Of a stretch of 64,000 bases of DNA, positions 23,641 to 35,642 are shown piece by piece; position 1 is the stretch's first letter; the number at the start of each line of letters is the position of its first letter. The notes beneath the pieces were generated by a model that was not told where the DNA came from, made no database searches, and saw only the letters and a program-made list of their open reading frames with translations. The stretch is taken from assembly GCF_037038585.1 (NCBI RefSeq), contig NC_092523.1:5647001-5711000 (forward strand), read 5' to 3'. A program made the translations under genes and the position numbers. This DNA is from Patagioenas fasciata (Eukaryota; Chordata; Aves; Columbiformes; Columbidae).

Positions 23641-26600
23641 GGGATATTAAATTGTAATCAAAAGTAGAGTATAAGCTCCAGCAAAAAGAAGGCTGGAATC
23701 AGAGGTTTAGTGAGGGTCTCATCACATTTTAGACCCCATTTCCAAACACAATATGGACATTGACAGCTGAGCTATTCAGTTCTCTATATTGTAATGTGAA
23801 AGAAACAGGTGTTTTTAGAGCAGTTGTCTGACCTATTCGAGACATTTAAATTTAGTCAATGTCACTGTGGCATATACACTGAGCATTGCTGAGTATCTAT
23901 AGGCAATGTTTGCAGTGATGTCACTTATATCTCCATACAAGATCCAGACCATTGTGCGTTTTTCTGTTGTCTGTGGCTATATGAAGCCAGGGTGACATAG
24001 GAATACTTATCTTAGCTGTACAGGGAGCACGGAAAAATGTGGTTAGTTGTCCTCACTTTCTGATGCTAGTGGTAGCATGTTTGGAACCAGCTGGGTGTAA
24101 ATTAACGCACATTTTAACTTGTGAGCATCCCTAAAATGGAGGAGGGAAGTATGTGGTTATTTGTTTTATGTCTGACATGTCAGGAAAAACAGAAAGTTGA
24201 TGTGGATCATAGACCAGTAAATACAAACACATTTTTTTTACTCTTGGTGGTAGAAAACATCAAGCATTGTACTGAGCTGACAGTGCAGTGTCTCAGAACC
24301 TGCCTGAGCTCAGCTTGGCTTACTCTCAATTGGGGCTGTTTCTCTGTAGTAACAATTACCTAGCCACAAGATGATGAATGAGGAATTGTGGTTTATTTAG
24401 CTTTGGTTTGTAAAGATGACAAGTACAAGTAACATCAGAGTAAAGAGGCAGTATAGATAAAGAAGGTCTTTGTATAACAATTTTAACTGTAGTATTAATT
24501 AGGCTTTCCTGTAATTATGCACATAATTACATAATTTAGATTTGATAAACTGTTAAAACTTTAATTGGACTAACATAGCTCCATATGTATAATGTGCTCA
24601 AATTTGGCCATAGCAAGACCTTTAGTATACAAGATACTAATGAGCTTGAATGATTAGAGATCAGCAGCAGGTTTAAAACCAGAGCAATTGCAACCTATTG
24701 TGGTGTATCTCTGCTTTCAGCTTTGTAAATAACAATGACAACAGCATTCTCACCAGAAAATTGTTTAGTGTATATGAAGTCCATTGGCATTCGGACATCT
24801 ACGATGCAGTACATTGGTTAAAGAACTCTCTATGAGCTTCCCACTGGTGTATAGTCCTAGTAAAGTGCCTTTGGTCAAAAAGGTGAGACTTATAGTTTGA
24901 AACTGCTTTTCTAACCTAAGAGAACAGGGCCCTGGTTGGTGGGAGGAAGACATTGCCATCACATCCAACTGGGGACCTCAGATGACAGTGATATGCTGTG
25001 GGAATAACATAACCCTTATACTTATAGATTAAATTTCTGTTAAAGGCATGTTTTAGTAAAAGAAGACAGGACAAATGAATGCACAGCTCATCCTTGGTGT
25101 CTCTGGCTGCTACCATGGATCTACCCACACAGAAAAAAGTCATAATCACTCTTAGTGGAATTACCACATGTTCCATCAGCCGAGGTCAAACCAACCGTAG
25201 ACAAACCAGTGGAGTATGCAGTGGGGTGCAGGGGGCAGGGAAGACTCATATGACCTTTCTGAAGAGTTTGAGTGCTGGGTGTGTAAATAAAACTGCAGTA
25301 CAACTTCGCAGCTGAATGCACCTATTAAGATTTTAATTAAAGTTGATGGAGCATGTACAGAAAAAGTGAAAGAAAATTAGGACTGCAAGAAACGTTCAAA
25401 AATTTAAGCAGGCATTTGAGGCCAGAGGGAAGAGTAGAGAAGGCCCATGCCAATAGTCCTGACAGTCCAGCAGAAATAGGTGAAATTGGCCCACTTAGAA
25501 AACTCATTTGTCCAAGACTTCTATATTGGTGGGAATTTGAACCCAGCTGTGGTGTAAGATGCCACAGGCCTCAGCGTGAATTTTCTCTGCACTGTACACT
25601 GGATAATTCCGGAAATGCTGTTTGTGACCTCTATATGCTTTAGCTAATGTGATGTTATATCCTGTTTTAGACATGTAACCTAATTAATCCTGAAATGCTT
25701 TCAAGACTCTTGTTCATGATAGAACACATATAATTTGGAATTTGCATCCTATTAACAATTAATTTTTTTTTTAATGTTAAAAAAGCCAGTTATTTATTGG
25801 GTAAATTGGAGTAAATGGCTCCTTAGTATGCATTTGAGTGAAAAACTGTGAGTTTATTGACGAAATTTCCCTTAATCTTAAAGGTAAGTACATATTTCGT
25901 TGAGGTGATGGAAACAAATGTGGCATAGGACAAATAAACATATTTTAAAATGAATACAGTTAGTTTCACATTTAAATTGTGTTTCTGAGCCACCAATAAG
26001 GCCAAACAAGAGAAAAAAATCTGATTTTAAAGATGATCACATAATTTTTGCTCTCTGAAATCAGTTGCTGAGACCACTGATGTTGCTTATGTTTTGGGGT
26101 AATGGTAATTCAGAATACTTTAAAGGCAGATGGGTAATTAAGTGTTTGTAATGAGCTTAGTTCTTGGTCCCCATTTTACAGGGCCCTGTAAGGGGATTGG
26201 TTATAGTTCACTGTAGCTGACCATTGGAAGTTAGCATTGCTGTAAGTTTTCGACTACCTAATCAGCAAAACTATGTAGGAAGCAAGTAAAATCATACGCC
26301 AACTATGTTTCATTATTAAATGAAAAATAATTTTTCATCTTGGCTGAGTGCTTATTTTTTATGCATGCATACACAAAATAGAAAATCAGACATAACATTG
26401 TGTCATCATCTCTGCTCCTCAACCTATTCTGAACTGTTTTCATTTTTTTATGCTAGAGCAAAATTTAAATCAGTATAATATTTTCCTTTATGTCTATTGA
26501 ACTTCAGTTTTCTGCTCCTTTAAATGGCTTTTTCATCCTCAGACTCATGAAACAGTATAGGACAATTATTTGTAAATCTTACTCAGTTCTCTTTTCCTAC

Positions 26601-26914
26601 CCCTCAATGGTTTATCTCAGAATATTATAGTTTCTTGCCTCCCTTTTTTGCTGTTTATGACATAGCACAAAATTTAAACATGGCCTTTAATTTCTTACCA
26701 GCAGACACCATCAAGCAAAAGAGACATCTTCCAATTTGTGTCTGCTTAGTGTTTGCATAGGAAGCCCGGAATTTTTAAATTCTTTTTGTTTATTTGTTTG
26801 TTTTGTTTTAAACACATAAGCTCTTATGTGTTGACCTGTTTATGAAGAGAAAACTGTACTGTCTTTTGCTCAGGGACACCTGTGAAGTACAGTAGCCCCA
26901 TATATGACCATATG

Positions 26915-26961
26915 GGGCTCTAAAGGTCCCTTCCAACCCAAAATATTCTATGATTCTATAT
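26915..26961 (+). mobile_element. CR1 LINE 3' tail, very short
   Basis: The stretch CTAAAGGTCCCTTCCAACCC, then AATATTCTATGATTCTAT, is the extreme 3' end of a CR1 on the plus strand, with about one and a half octamers. Only about 45 bases are present. CR1 copies of this length reflect extreme 5' truncation during reverse transcription. Confidence 0.85.
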
Positions 26962-29039
26962 CCCTATAAAAAAAGGAGAAGTGATTTTCCGCTAATTCAA
27001 AGCCTGAGGATAAACAGAATTTTCTCATTTGTGAAAAAAAAATTGCACTCGTTTATGTACCTTCTAATGCCTGCTGTTACAAAGCCAGAAATGTGTGCAG
27101 CAAAGCTTTTTGTGCACAGATATAAAATGTGCTTTCCTGAATTATTAATTGACATACCCATGAACTGCTGTGCTTCAAACATGCAAATACTCATGGACAG
27201 GCACAGCAAAAGGGCTGTGAGCCATAAAGTGACATTACGGAATGATACTTAACCGAACCATAGTCAGTACCCACTGAAAATATTTCAGACCTGTTAGAGT
27301 AATATGCCAATAATAAACATTTTTTGAAAATATAGCTTCCTTTGCTTTCACTTGTGAAATAGAAGTTTCCTCTGTAAGTTACTGAAAATAGCCCTTGTTT
27401 CTCATTGTGCATTTCTATTATCAGCCCTGACAACAGAAGTTCTCAAGATCAACGTTTTTAGATCCCAATATAGGCATAATTCAGACCAGAGTCCTCCTAT
27501 GATGAACATATTCACACAGGTGAAGCAGGTTAGTTATCCAATTAGCTCACACAAAGGACCATATGTACATGAATCATACCTATTTTCATCCACTGATCAT
27601 TAAAGGGAGTCCAGTGTGACCAGCTCATAGACATCCGCAACTGATAAGAAAAATCCTCCCAGGACCAGGGATGACACCAAAGCGTGATCCTTAAATTTTC
27701 TTTCCAGAGGTTTCATGGTCCCACAGACACTCATTTTTCACCTATGAAGCAAATGAGATGCTTAAAACCCTCTCACAAAGCTCCAGAAAATGTCTATCTG
27801 GTCTGCTCATACCCATTCTGATTGCAGTCAAAACCAGTCTCCGGCTATGACCTCTGCAGGGCCTGCTCAACATTATGAACATGCTTAGGAAACACTCTCC
27901 AGTTCAATTTTGCATGCAGTGTGAGTTGCCACTGTGTCTCAGTGGAGGAGACGTTTCTCTTTCTAGTGGCTATCTGCAATTCCCTTCTGGAAAGGAATCT
28001 TTTGTTTGACCCTCATCTCCATCCAAACTATCCCAAGTTATGATAAAACAAGTATGGTAAGACCAAGCTGTTGGCTTTTCTGAGGTGGAGAAGACTTTTT
28101 CTGCCTTTTCTCCACTTGGTATCTAGGAGTATCCTTAGGATCACACAGAACCAAGACTTTTCTCTTGGAAGAGTTGAGTCTTGGATTTTCCTCCAAGGAC
28201 TCAAATCGTGCCGATAGTGAGAGTCAAATTTACTTTAGTGTGGTCCTGCATATCCTGGTCTACCAGATAGCTAGATGAGGAAATACATTGAAACACACAG
28301 CACTTTTCCTCTGCCTGAAGCCAGAATATGTGTGCAAGGACCAGATAAGCATTTAACCCTCAGTTTTAAGCACTGTTGAAGTTTTTGCCCGTGCTTTGGA
28401 TTTATTACGGACACAGTGTGGGAAATAAACAGTTGGATGTGCCCAGCTACTTAAGAAAGTAAATACACAATCATTTGCAACTTCAATACATACAGCTTCT
28501 TTGTGTTTCAAGAGGGACACTTTCAGTAATTCAAATTCAAGGATGAAGCTGGTTGTGTTCAGCTTCTCAGTCTGACCAGTAAGTGGTCATGGAGAATGTA
28601 AGAAAGACAAATCCTCAACTCAAGCAAGTCCTTGCATCTTGGAATGAGGAATTACAATATAAACGTCTTGTCTACCCAAGGAAAGCTCTGTCCAACTGTT
28701 TGGATAAGATTCAATAAATAATTTGGTTGTATACGCCTTGTAGCACAGCCTACAGGACTTGCATTAGCCGCATATGCAGTTCTTTTTTTATATAGGTAGC
28801 TTTATTCAGTTCATGCAGAAAAGATTAAGTTGATGTATTGCAGGTGACAAATTGTTATTACATGAAACATTACTGACAGGAAAAAGGTAAAGACAATAGT
28901 GTAGCTTGTAAATATTGCAAAGTTAGAAGACTAGAGTCTGAAAACCTTGTGTTGAAGGTTAATGTCATGCCTTAATGAATTTTTTTTGAAGTTTATGACT
29001 AAAAAATCCAGATGGTAAAGCAGCAGCTCAGGTGAAGGA

Positions 29040-29360
29040 ATGAGCCCACCTCATATCCCATAATAAGCACGATGTATAATTTAAAATGGCACACAAATGG
29101 GTTTCCATTTCCATCTCCCTCATAATTCTACATAATTAAAGGTTTGATAATGTATAAAAGCTATTAAATGCAATGCTGAAATCCTCAGAGAGTAATATTT
29201 TTACTACGATATTTGAAAGTATCTGTGGTGTATTATATGTGGTTTTGTAAATTATATACATTTTTCATAGCTGCTTTCATTAGCAATTTTCTTCTTCTAA
29301 TGCCTGTATAATTAAACCATAATGGGATATTTAGGCTTATGTATATTCATGGAGAAGTAG
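29040..29360. promoter_or_regulatory. Candidate conserved non-coding element
   Basis: Rich in AT-type transcription-factor words without simple repetition, such as CATAATTAAAGG, GCTTTCATTAGCAATTTTC, GTATAATTAAACCATAATGG and GATAATGTATAAAAGC. It has no open frame of note. This style is typical of homeodomain-bound enhancers in vertebrate gene deserts. The call rests on appearance only. Confidence 0.25.
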
Positions 29361-29949
29361 TTACAACAAAACAAACTATAATTAACTATGACCCCCCAAA
29401 AACATTTTAGTTTATACACCAAGTTTTATTTTCTACGGTCCTTATTTTTTCCTGCAGAGAATATTGACAAAACGTATAGGATACGGACTTTCAAATCCAC
29501 ATGAGGTCTTCGTGGCTACAGGTTTGTTTTCAAAATAGTTTGTACTAACTCTGGCTAGAGTAATATCTAGGACTTGGACTTGTGTACTGTTTCAGTTGTC
29601 ACAGTACACATAAGGGGGCACATTATGTCTAGTCCAAATATACACAGTGGAAGAACTCCAAGTGATTTATATGGTACTTCATTTACTTAGCCCATGGTGC
29701 AAAATTAGCTTCTTCTGTATCTTTCCTAGCGTACTGAATTTAAAATAGTATCCACTTAAATTTTAAGCTGTTCTCTCACGATAGTATTTTGTGGTCTACC
29801 AGCTCTCGTAACATCCAGATCTGTAGAAAAAGGGACACTTCGTGTTTCCACTCCTTCTCACTGCACTGCGAAGAGGCATGAGCTCTGCATATAAATGGGA
29901 ATTCGTGACCTCCTGACTGTCATGCATGTAAAATATTGAAGTGATTAAA

Positions 29950-30015
29950 TTCAGGAGAATTTTGTCATTCATTTCAGAACTTCCATTGACTTGTGTAGTG
30001 CCAGGATTTAATTCT
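29950..30015. repeat. Possible ancient sauropsid repeat fragment
   Basis: The phrase ACTTCCATTGACTTGTGTAG, then GCCAGGATTTAATTC, resembles a common word (CCATTGACTTCAATGG plus CCAGGATT) of old repeats in turtle, crocodile and bird genomes, recalled from memory. It is too short to classify. Confidence 0.25.
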
Positions 30016-30194
30016 CTCTCTTTTTTTCATGTCCATATCCAAGTTTGTAGATAAATCCTTGAATTTCAAATACATTTTTATATCAAATCAATAGTCACAG
30101 ATTTTAGACATTAGCAGGACAAATTAACAACCTGAGTAATTAATTCAATTTATTCCTTGGCATTTATTCCTTTTGTGGTAGGCTTTTACTTAGT

Positions 30195-30292
30195 GTTTTT
30201 GTTTGTTTTGTTTTGTTTTGTTTTGGGTTTTTGTTTGGTTGGTTGGTTTTGGTTTTGGTTTGATTTGGGTTTTTTGGTTTTGTTTTTTATTT
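30195..30292. repeat. GTTTT/GGTTT low-complexity tract
   Basis: Nearly C-free on the + strand, with TTTTG pentamers giving way to GGTT and GGTTTT units. It is not the telomeric TTAGGG repeat. Confidence 0.88.
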
Positions 30293-30549
30293 TTAAATAA
30301 CTAATAACTATAATGATTTAAAATTCACCATCCAAAACCACAATTACCACCAATCTAATACTTCAGAATGCTTGTTTTTATTGAGTTTTTCCTAGTGTTC
30401 AGCGTGTCAATAATAATACTACGCATCAGAATGATAATTAGTGGTAAGAACTCCTTCTCTTTGATGGTTCATAGAATATAAGGACTTCCTAACTGTGCTA
30501 TTCAGCCAGACAAGAAAGTGATATAAAAGGCCTTTTACTCCTTGAAGAG

Positions 30550-30600
30550 CATCCATCCATCCATCCATCCATCCATCCATCCATCCATCCATCCATCCAT
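30550..30600. repeat. (ATCC)n microsatellite, about 12.75 units
   Basis: A perfect CATC/ATCC tetranucleotide array of 51 bases. On the minus strand it reads as repeated Gly-Trp-Met-Asp in one frame, which explains a spurious short open frame. Perfect purity suggests it is recently active and polymorphic in length. Confidence 0.97.
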
Positions 30601-30953
30601 TCACAGATAGTTCTTCAAATTATGTCCACTGTTCTGTGTGACAGAGATAAATTCTTGAACCAGTGCAGGAATCCAAACTAGCACCAAATTTTATCAGGGA
30701 AAAGGAGGCGTTAGTTCTGACTGAGGTGAGTTTGTTGCAAAGTAAGAATGTTTTTTTCATTGATACCATTGGCTCATGCTGCCTTAAGATGACTATGGAA
30801 TTATGGCGTTGTTCTCCATGGCCACACACCTATTAATTATTCCAACTTGACTACCGCACAGAATAATATATTCAGCCAGCACAAGCAGATATAGACCCAT
30901 TTCCCACACCTTAGTCTGAATTGCTACTCTCTTGAAACTTCATATGAGGAATC

Positions 30954-30975
30954 GCATTCTGTGATTCTGTGAATC
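30954..30975 (+). mobile_element. Possible CR1 octamer tail only
   Basis: CATTCTGTGATTCTGTGAATC contains two consecutive CR1-style octamers but no recognisable CR1 body to the left. It may be an extremely truncated insertion or chance. Confidence 0.3.
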
Positions 30976-31219
30976 TTACAGCCTTCATAGAAAAACATCC
31001 ACCCAATGAGAAATTTGTAAGCACAATTTGTGGACATCAAAGATTAACATAAGGTTGTAAACATGAGAGGTGATTAGGTTTTGGAAGCGTCTATTTTTTG
31101 AGACTTACCAGAATGCTGTTTCTAGAGTATATTTTCTAGAAAGAAAGGCTTAAAGTGAAGGAAAGATGCACTTCTGTGATACTTCTTCAATATTTCTTGT
31201 CTGACTTGATGTTCACCTA

Positions 31220-31475
31220 GACAGATTGGAACTTTTCAGCTGAGGAAAGGACAGGAGACTTGACAAAATGATGTAGGAAAAGCCAATGATATGACATATG
31301 ACAGACTTGTTATGAGAGGTGTGGTGTAAGGGAACAGACAACAATTGTTCACTGACTTTCCTGAAATAACAACAAGAACATAAAACAAAAGTTGAAGGTG
31401 AGAAGTTCAGACCAGATGAGAAAAGTTACTATCTTCATTCCACTTGTATTTAAAGCTGTGGAACTTGCTGCTTCT
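31220..31475 (+). mobile_element. Ancient CR1/L3-like LINE relic
   Basis: The order of phrases follows the C-terminal part of old CR1/L3-type ORF2: TTTTCAGCTGAGGAAAGGAC (front of the 'LEKRR' segment), a degenerate stretch, ACAACAAGAACATAAAAC, GGTGAGAAGTTCAGACCAGA with TACTATCTTCATTCC, and GCTGTGGAACTTGCTGC (the 'LWNSL' segment). Divergence is heavy and frames are lost. Assignment to the L3-like rather than the CR1-proper side is by memory of the phrase order. Confidence 0.45.
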
Positions 31476-32146
31476 ACTTCTTATGGATGTTTACAGGGGC
31501 TCAAAAATGCACTGATTTTTTCTTTTTTCCAGAAATGCAGCCTTTTCAAAGTTTTTCAGTGAAATTACGTTTTGCATCAGCACTGAATATTGGCATGCAT
31601 GGATGGGATTATGGCCGTTCTTCTATTCTCGTATTTTTAGATGCTTGTAAAATCTACATTTATGCTCAGAAAGGTGACTGAGAACACAAGGTTTTGTTTT
31701 GGCTCATTACTTTTTTCTGACATATGTCTAGGTTGTGATTTTCCGAAATAATGGATGAATGAAACTCCAGCTGACTTTAAGGAGTCTTACATATATTCTT
31801 GAATCAAGATGAGGTTCTACACTGATAATAATGTATTGATGTTGAATTTTTGATTGTTTGGCAGTTACTTTGTATTTTCTTTTTAATGCTAGGCAGGTTG
31901 TCCAACAATATTCAGTCAAAAATGTTTTTACCCAGCTATACTGGTTAAAAAAAAAGGGGGCGGATTTCAGATATTTATACATCCAATATTTTTAAAAAGT
32001 GAGGCTGGAAATTTATTGCTTTAATCACACTGAAAACTAGAGTATTCTGGTTCTCAAATTTCTCTCTGGTATCCCACAGGACTTGCAGGTAGCCTGAGAT
32101 GTGAACTTTTGCTTCTATAGCCAAGGCCCCTCAGGCCGACTTCTGT
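31476..32146. other. Unique DNA, no gene seen
   Basis: AT-rich sequence without a supportable gene or repeat, up to the CR1 tail at 32147. Confidence 0.5.
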
Positions 32147-32895
32147 TATCACAGAAACACAGAATGCCAGGGACCGGAAGGGACCTCGAAAGCTCATCCA
32201 GTCCAATCCCACCACCAGAGCAGAAACACCCAGATGAGGTTACACAGGAAGGTGTCCAGGCGGGTTTGAGTGTCTCCAGAGAAGGAGACTCCACAATCTC
32301 CCTGGGCAGCCTGTTCCAGTGTTCTGTCACCCTCACTGAGAAGTTTCTTCTCAAATTTAAGTGGAACCTCTTGTGTTCCAATTTGAACCTGTTACCCTTT
32401 TTCCTACTGTTGGTTGTCACTGAGAAGAGCCTCACTCCATCCTCCTGACATTCACCCTTTCCATATTGATCCCCATTAATGAGGTCACCCCTCAGTTTCC
32501 TCTTCTCCAAGCCCCAGAGCCCCAGCTCCCTCAGCCTTTCCTCACACGGGAGATGCTCCACTCCCTTCAGCATCTTTGTTGCCCTGCGCTGGACTCTCTC
32601 CAGCAGTTCCCTGTCCTTCTGGAACTGAGGGGCCAGAACTGGACACAATATTCCAGGTGTGGTCTCCCCAGGGCAGAGCAGAGGGGCAGGAGAACCTCCC
32701 TGACCTACTGACCACCCTCCTTCTAATCTACCCCAGGTACCATTGGCCTTCCTGGCCACAAGGGCCCAGTGTTGGCTCATGGTCACCCTGCTGTCCCCAG
32801 GACCCCCATGTCCCTTCTCCTACATTGCTCTCCTACATAGCTCTCTGGTCATTCCCCAACTTATACTGGGACCTGTGGTTGTTCCTACCTAGGCT
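32147..32895 (-). mobile_element. CR1 LINE, 5'-truncated, young type (copy 5)
   Basis: Minus strand. Its 3' octamers start at 32147 (one changed: ACAGAAACACAGAATG), and its 5' end fades near 32895 (GTTCCTACCTAGG). It holds the longest open frame in the window, 223 codons (32115-32786, minus). This starts at [16 protein letters not shown], runs through RT's C-terminal region to [20 protein letters not shown] and continues past the usual end into the octamers. A middle segment (about GRLEGGWS to GETTPGILC) is out of the family frame, so this is not working RT. It carries the GATCAATATGG variant with GGGCAACAAAG. A 13-base stretch is duplicated at 32820-32845. Confidence 0.95.
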
Positions 32896-34383
32896 TCTGT
32901 CTGCCATGATAAATCTTTTCCATGAACTGTGAGGTGAGACTGCGGTGAACTTTGGGATAGAAAGTTCAGTGAGTGTCTTGTTTAGAAGAGGTTGCTTTAT
33001 GGAATAGGTTCATTGCAACTCCTGCAGTTTAGCTTAGTGGCTTAAGGAAAGCAAAATCCAGTAAGGTGAATGCAATCCTTGGATGATAGACAGCCTTTCT
33101 TCAGATTTTATCAAACTGTCCTTTAAAACGTAGAGAATTCATGCATGTACTATTATTCCCTAAAACACTAGATATAGTCACAATAATATAATGTCCTACT
33201 GCATTTAATTCAGTAGACCTGAGAGCAGAACTTATTAGCTCCTTTAGCCAGCTTTCTGCTATTGTGAGGTGATTGTTTTTTCCTCTCGTTTTTAATATCA
33301 ATACCTTAAGAACACGAGGTTTATTAAAGGTGAAAGCAATATCAGGAGCCCACAAAACCAAAACAACATGTGAAATCAAATGTGATAAATTGTAACAAAA
33401 AGGCTACGTTAGTAGTCTCTAACTCAGAAAAACTGAATTCTCAGAGAAGATGATGCAAATAAAGTTCTTTGTATTGTACAAATCTGAAAAGCTAAAAGAA
33501 AAGATCACATCTGAAAAACGTATGTTCACAATACAGATAAGTTAATCCGAAACTAACACTTAAATTACCCCCATAAAGTATAATGTGGCACATATATAAG
33601 TAAATATGGAATTATCTATGTATGAATTTTTTATATATATTTATCTCTTTGAGATTGGCAGTGTGGTTTAGAACAAATATTTCCAATGATATTTTTAATT
33701 AAGCACAGAATTACCCCCTCCATCTAATACTATTGGTTGTCTTTTCCTCTGAAATAGTTCCTCATAGCAGATCTCCTTTTAAACAAGTGCTTATTTAGTC
33801 AAATAGTAATAACTTATATGAATGGTAGTCAATCAATAGTAAATAAGGCACCAATTTTCACAGAGATTATATTAATAATCTTTGTCTCTAGCTATAATAT
33901 TAACTGACTGCTATGTGTGGATGAAATTACATGCTTATTTACAGAGAAATTGGAGAAATTACTCTTGACCTTAGGAACATGTTGGCAAAAATTACATTTC
34001 AAATCTGTGGAGCATTTTCATAGCGTTTTTTAATCAAAGGGTTGATGATATAACATCCTATGTATTGCAATTTAGGAGACCTGATTTGGTAAGAGTCCAC
34101 TAGACAGCATTAGAAGAAATTGTGCTTTAGAAGAAGAGTCATATAGCAAAGTCAGTTCTATTACTTCCACAGAGTATTTAAATAAATGTTAGCAAGCTGA
34201 CGGTTCACGTCTTTCCCCAAACTTCAGAATGTCTATTGATATCAATAGCATTTAGTGCAATAAAACAGCTTTGCTCTTCTTTCACATGAAGAAGAATAAC
34301 AGCAAGCTCCTGAATTATCATCAGTCTAATGAGAGTCACTTTTGAGGCTGCACGTGGAGAATTATACTCATGTTTTAGACTTT
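32896..34383. other. Unique AT-rich DNA, no gene seen
   Basis: No supportable coding frame, RNA or repeat. Short AT tracts occur near 33630. Confidence 0.5.
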
Positions 34384-34600
34384 CCAGCACTGAACTGAGT
34401 CCAGTGGAGGGCCACTACAATATTTAGGGAACCCAAGCACATGGCATCTAAGATGAAGCCAAGTGTGCTGGTTGTTTTTTCAGCTTGGAGAAGGCTGATA
34501 AGAGTCTTCAATGGCTTTATCCATTGAAGTGGGAACCAGACTCTTCCCAGAGGTCCACAGTGAAAAGCTGCAGTAGGGGAGCAGGTATAAGGGGGAAAAG
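34384..34600 (+). mobile_element. Old CR1 LINE fragment (RT C-terminal region)
   Basis: The plus-strand phrases GAGTCCAGTGGAGGGCCACTA, TTCAGCTTGGAGAAGGCTGA, GGGAACCAGACTCTTCCCAG and AGGTCCACAGTGAAAAGC follow the order of the 'ERVQ.RA', 'SLEKRRL' and 'RLFS' segments of CR1 ORF2. No 3' end or octamers follow, so the 3' part has been lost or decayed beyond recognition. Clearly older than the young copies. Confidence 0.75.
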
Positions 34601-35544
34601 GAAAAAAAAACTGCAGAAGTTGTTACATTTGGGGCCATTTACCTGACAAAGTGGTAAAATCAACATATGCATAAATTTTCAGATTTGGATAGGTTGAGGC
34701 CATAAGTTACATTATCTAACTTTAAAGTTAGGTTTTGAGCAGAGATTAAACTTGCTGATATCCAGAAGTTTGTTCCAAACTATATATATATGATTATACT
34801 ATGAGTCTCAGCAGTATGCCACGTAGCTACTTAATTTTAGTCCTGATATTCAATCAGATAGTTAACTTTCTCTTCAATAAGACAAATCTATTAGTGGACA
34901 CGTGAGAAAAAGCTTTTCCAAGCATATTTTGGGTTTGGATTTCACTGCAAACTTCACTTTATTTTAGTAGCCATGACCAACTTTTTCTACAGATTTCAAA
35001 AAGCTTTTTTAAGACAAGATGATGGGGACTGTGAAGGTTGCATCAGGAATAAGGAAGTTTTCTAAGCAGAAATATTCGTCTATGAAAACAGAGAATCTGT
35101 GCTTGTTTACACTTGTTTCGAACTTTGGAAAGAAATATCTGCATTGGAATGAATAGGAAGGTTAAGCTCTAACCTGCGAGGAATTTTTCAGTGAACTAGT
35201 GAAAATATAGATCAGCTATTCAATATTTCTTTTGTGCTGCAGAGATACACATCAAATTGTGCATAGAGCTATAAAACCAGCATACTGCATCAAACGCTAG
35301 TTACCAGTGTCATAAGATAAGAACATCATAAATCTGAGTTTGAAAGGTGATGAAATGGCATGAGTGATACACCACTTAAACTGTTTCAGCACTGTGAAGA
35401 ACATGAAAAAAATGACTGGCAGAAGAATTGAAGGTTAGATAATGCACTCAAATGAACAACTAGAGTTGCAGTGAAGTATTCGCAGTAGTGAAGAAGGGCT
35501 GTGCTGAATAAAACTGAGCGACCGACACTGGATGAGATCTTAGA
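34601..35544. other. Unique AT-rich DNA, no gene seen
   Basis: Featureless apart from a short TATATATAT word near 34783. Confidence 0.5.
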
Positions 35545-35642
35545 GATTCGCAGCTCCATTCTCAGCTCAGCCACTGCCTTGTGGTGGGACTGGGACAAGT
35601 CACTTTACTTCTCCAGTGTCATCTCATCATCTATAGTGTGAA
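35545..35642 (+). mobile_element. MIR-like (CORE) SINE relic
   Basis: The sequence around TTCTCAGCTCAGCCACTGCC, GGGACTGGGACAAGTCACTT, TACTTCTCCAGTG and TCATCTCATCATCTATAGTG follows the known MIR 3' order: 'CTCTGCCACTTACT', 'GTGACCTTGGGCAAGTCACTT', 'AACCTCTCTGTG' and 'CCTCATCTGTAAAATG'. Flanks and tRNA-derived head are not recognisable. MIR copies are ancient, and a recognisable one suggests the DNA here has been retained for a very long time. Confidence 0.65.

Larger units (their letters stand above)
21801..26914. other. Unique AT-rich DNA, no gene seen
   Basis: There is an A18 run at 22599-22616 and a conserved-looking, CpG-bearing block at 23330-23640. The open frames here (up to 96 codons at 25353-25643) show no family motif. 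The rest is featureless. Confidence 0.5.
26962..31219. other. Unique DNA with simple repeats, no gene seen
   Basis: It contains a conserved-looking block at 29040-29360, a GTTTT tract at 30195-30292, an ATCC microsatellite at 30550-30600 and a possible isolated CR1 octamer tail at 30954-30975. Segment 27600-28700 has more balanced composition but no coherent reading frame. Confidence 0.5.

Noticed and set aside
30220-30270. GGTTTT units as interstitial telomere sequence
   Set aside because: Vertebrate telomere repeats are TTAGGG; these lack the A and the regular period.
30550-30600. Regular repeat as CRISPR-like array
   Set aside because: A four-base tandem microsatellite without spacers, in vertebrate DNA.
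30419-30604. Open frame with repeated GWMD
   Set aside because: Produced entirely by the ATCC microsatellite.
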